Assembly (NCBI GenBank): GCA_964596405.1
Contig: CAZQSS010000043.1
Coordinates: forward strand, 1-7,362
Direction: 5' to 3'
Length of the DNA: 7,362 bases
Origin: CAZQSS01 sp964596405
GTDB taxonomy: Bacteria > Patescibacteriota > Patescibacteriia > Magasanikbacterales > UBA10003
Below, piece by piece: positions 6,366 to 7,362 of this stretch. The first letter of the stretch is position 1. The number at the start of each line of letters is the position of its first letter. The position numbers were made by a program, and so were the translations under genes. The notes beneath the pieces were generated by a model, which made no database searches, was not told where the DNA came from, and was given only the letters and a program-made list of their open reading frames with translations.

Positions 6366-7022
6366 TCAATAACTCGTCGCGTGTACAACAGTAAGATAGT
6401 CTTGAATTTCTTTAAAATTATCAAAATTTAACAGATTGACCTGGCGATAATGACCGACCCGAATATCCGGCCGGCGTTTGACCACCGGCACGATGAACGG
6501 ATATTTTTCTTTGACCTTGGTCATATCGGCCAAGTCGTGCGAGATCCAAAAAGTTTTATCTTCAGGTTTGATACCCAACTCTTCAACCATCTCTAAACGA
6601 TTTTTGTTGCTGTAATGAACTTTATTAAAATAATCCATAATGCCGGCGCTTTCGGCTTTTTCTTTTTGATATTCCGGCTCGCCGCGCAAGACCAAAACCA
6701 TGGGCGCGTTAATACTGACCATCCGATTTAAAAAATCTTCCGCGTCCGGAAACAAAAAATCCCGGCCGCGCGTTTTTACTTCTTCCATCTGCCGCACCAC
6801 CTCTTCGGGCTCGGCTTTGAGATAATCTTTGACAATCTCCACGTGCTTTTTGGGATTATAAGACGGCCGGCCAGCTTCATCATAATGCGCCTGCGGATAG
6901 GTCTGCCAAAAAATATCCATGGGCACGCCGTTTTTTTCCATCAAAGTCGCCCACTCATATTTAATCTGCGAGGTGTTAAATAAAGTATGATCAAACTCAA
7001 TTAAGATGTTGGATATTGGCAT
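6366..7022 (-). CDS. HAD-superfamily-like protein with degenerate catalytic motifs
   Basis: This 218-residue soluble protein has the layout of a haloacid dehalogenase-like hydrolase, but its catalytic motifs are altered. Motif I reads LIEFDHTLFNT (7-17): the family pattern DxDxTLF becomes E9-F-D11-H-T, so the nucleophilic Asp is Glu. Motif II aligns at LVLRGEPEYQKEKAESAGI (110-128), where the usual Ser/Thr is Leu112. A lysine at 140 could serve as motif III. Motif IV reads SHDLADM (161-167) instead of GDSxxxD. The helical insert at about 18-100 matches a C1 cap. Similarity in overall spacing makes the family likely; loss of phosphatase activity is inferred. ATG at 7022 was chosen because a TTG start at 7049 would add nine residues encoded by the upstream repeat. 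No Shine-Dalgarno is visible. It is the first gene of the block; its role is unknown. Confidence 0.75.
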   Translation of the reverse strand: MPISNILIEFDHTLFNTSQIKYEWATLMEKNGVPMDIFWQTYPQAHYDEAGRPSYNPKKHVEIVKDYLKAEPEEVVRQMEEVKTRGRDFLFPDAEDFLNRMVSINAPMVLVLRGEPEYQKEKAESAGIMDYFNKVHYSNKNRLEMVEELGIKPEDKTFWISHDLADMTKVKEKYPFIVPVVKRRPDIRVGHYRQVNLLNFDNFKEIQDYLTVVHATSY

Positions 7023-7028
7023 AGAGAC

Positions 7029-7118
7029 GATACGAATCAACGAATACAATATACAAATCTACGAATTTTACGAATCGCATTTGTAGATTCGTATACAAAA
7101 TTTGTAGATTAGTATCAT
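7029..7118. repeat. AT-rich palindromic repeat upstream of the block, right copy of the inverted pair
   Basis: Positions 7029-7096 are the inverted counterpart of 1-68, with 59 of 68 positions identical. The same words (ACGAATC, TACAAAT and complements) continue to about 7118 as TTTGTAGATTAGTATC. Inner pairings include AATCTAC with GTAGATT. It would form most of the 5' untranslated leader of the minus-strand transcript and ends 6 bp from the HAD ATG. Confidence 0.82.
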
Positions 7119-7125
7119 CTCTAAT

Positions 7126-7152
7126 ATTATCGCAAAAGGCTTATTTGGTCAA
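7126..7152 (-). promoter_or_regulatory. candidate promoter of the seven-gene block
   Basis: On the minus strand, TTGACC (7147-7152) is followed 15 bp later by GATAAT (7126-7131). The -10 is preceded by TGC, which gives an extended -10. The alternative -10 TAATAT shifts the spacer to 17 bp. Either would start transcription near 7117-7119, leaving a leader of about 95 nt made of the repeat. This is the best minus-strand match I found by eye upstream of the first gene. Confidence 0.45.
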
Positions 7153-7185
7153 GGAACGCCCTTATTTAAGCCAAAAAATGAGATT

Positions 7186-7203
7186 TTCGCTAATTCTAGC
7201 GAA
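7186..7203. promoter_or_regulatory. perfect inverted repeat, possible operator
   Basis: TTCGCTA and TAGCGAA form a perfect 7-bp inverted repeat around the 4-bp centre ATTC. It lies 10 bp upstream of the plus-strand -35 box and between the two divergent promoters, where an operator would be expected. No regulator gene is visible, and a chance hairpin is possible. Confidence 0.4.
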
Positions 7204-7213
7204 GCTATGTCTC

Positions 7214-7242
7214 TTGACAAGATTCTTAAAATGTGCTATACT
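7214..7242 (+). promoter_or_regulatory. near-consensus sigma70-type promoter
   Basis: TTGACA (7214-7219) is a perfect -35 box. A 17-bp spacer separates it from TATACT (7237-7242), a five-of-six -10 box. TG at 7234-7235 adds an extended -10. Transcription should begin near 7249, giving a leader of roughly 86 nt before the ATG at 7335. This is the strongest promoter in the window and implies high expression of the downstream gene. Confidence 0.85.
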
Positions 7243-7256
7243 AATTTGTTCTGACA

Positions 7257-7307
7257 ATGACTAGCTGTACCTCAAGGCTAAATAAGCTCAAAAAGAACGT
7301 TCCTTAG
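7257..7307 (+). other. possible short upstream ORF in the leader
   Basis: ATG at 7257, about 8 nt from the predicted transcript start, opens a 16-codon frame (MTSCTSRLNKLKKNVP) ending in TAG at 7305-7307. There is no Shine-Dalgarno, so it would need near-leaderless initiation. Its end overlaps the downstream arm of the bipartite inverted repeat. A chance ORF of this size is quite possible. Confidence 0.2.
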
Positions 7308-7321
7308 ACAAACAATTCACG

Positions 7322-7328
7322 AGGAGGT
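7322..7328 (+). promoter_or_regulatory. strong Shine-Dalgarno of the plus-strand gene
   Basis: AGGAGGT lies 6 bp before the ATG at 7335. It is a near-perfect anti-16S match and fixes the start, in contrast to the minus-strand genes, most of which lack such a site. Confidence 0.9.
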
Positions 7329-7334
7329 CAGATC

Positions 7335-7362
7335 ATGGCAACCCTGGATGCTTCGGTTCGGC
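7335..7362 (+). CDS. start of an unidentified gene, truncated by the window edge
   Basis: Only nine codons are visible (MATLDASVR, then one more base). The promoter, leader and Shine-Dalgarno upstream make it a real gene with some confidence, and the strong signals suggest an abundant product. Nine residues are too few to name a family, so no function is offered. It is transcribed away from the seven-gene block. Confidence 0.8.

Larger units (their letters stand above)
7151..7305. repeat. bipartite inverted repeat bracketing the plus promoter
   Basis: AAGGAACG (7151-7158) is exactly complementary to CGTTCCTT (7298-7305), and CTTATTTAAGCC (7161-7172) is complementary, with one extra base, to GGCTAAATAAG (7276-7286). 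The two words keep the same order within each arm, but their spacing differs (2 nt versus 11 nt). One arm lies upstream of the promoter and the other in its transcribed leader. Confidence 0.5.

Noticed and set aside
7023..7049. TTG start of the HAD-like gene at 7049
   Set aside because: The nine added residues are encoded by the inverted repeat and have no family counterpart; ATG at 7022 fits the usual distance to motif I.
1..7096. The outer inverted repeats as terminal repeats of a transposon
   Set aside because: No transposase, integrase or target-site duplication is visible, and the enclosed genes are housekeeping-like. The same kind of repeat word also fills other gaps.
7295..7302. GAACGTTC as a LexA/SOS box
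   Set aside because: The Gram-positive SOS box needs four bases between GAAC and GTTC; here there are none.

Overview
The window looks like a piece of a small-genome bacterium of the candidate phyla radiation (Patescibacteria, probably a Parcubacteria-like lineage). This is an inference from three things: compact genes in one orientation, a mix of cell-wall sugar genes with a three-subunit 2-oxoacid:acceptor oxidoreductase, and odd AT-rich palindromic repeats filling nearly every gap between genes. TGA is used as a normal stop in four genes, so the genetic code is standard and not the Gracilibacteria/SR1 type. No lineage was tested by database search.

Layout: positions 67-7022 hold seven genes, all on the minus strand. 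In order of transcription they are a degenerate HAD-like protein (7022-6366), a GlmU-type uridyltransferase without the acetyltransferase half (6188-5439), the alpha, beta and gamma subunits of a 2-oxoacid:acceptor oxidoreductase (5442-4408, 4324-3611, 3525-3025), glucosamine-6-phosphate synthase GlmS (2887-1040) and a YvcK/GlmR-family protein (1017-67). At the right end, 7100-7334 is a divergent regulatory region. It has a candidate minus-strand promoter and a near-consensus plus-strand sigma70 promoter (TTGACA, 17 bp, TATACT, with an extended -10 TG). The plus promoter drives a gene whose first nine codons (7335-7362) are all that is visible; a strong Shine-Dalgarno precedes it.

How the genes fit together: GlmS makes glucosamine-6-P, and the GlmU-like enzyme would make UDP-GlcNAc at the end of the same pathway. 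YvcK/GlmR proteins bind UDP-GlcNAc and, in Bacillus subtilis, stimulate GlmS, so the block carries both ends of the amino-sugar nucleotide pathway plus its probable sensor. GlmM and the GlcN-1-P acetyltransferase are not here. The oxidoreductase genes sit in the middle and are tied to the uridyltransferase by a 4-bp ATGA overlap.

The most unusual feature is the non-coding DNA. Almost every gap between minus-strand genes is filled, from stop codon to next start codon, by an imperfect palindrome built from short repeated words, and the words differ from gap to gap. The repeat at the left end (1-68) and the one upstream of the first gene (7029-7096) are inverted copies of each other (59 of 68 positions identical) and bracket the whole seven-gene block.
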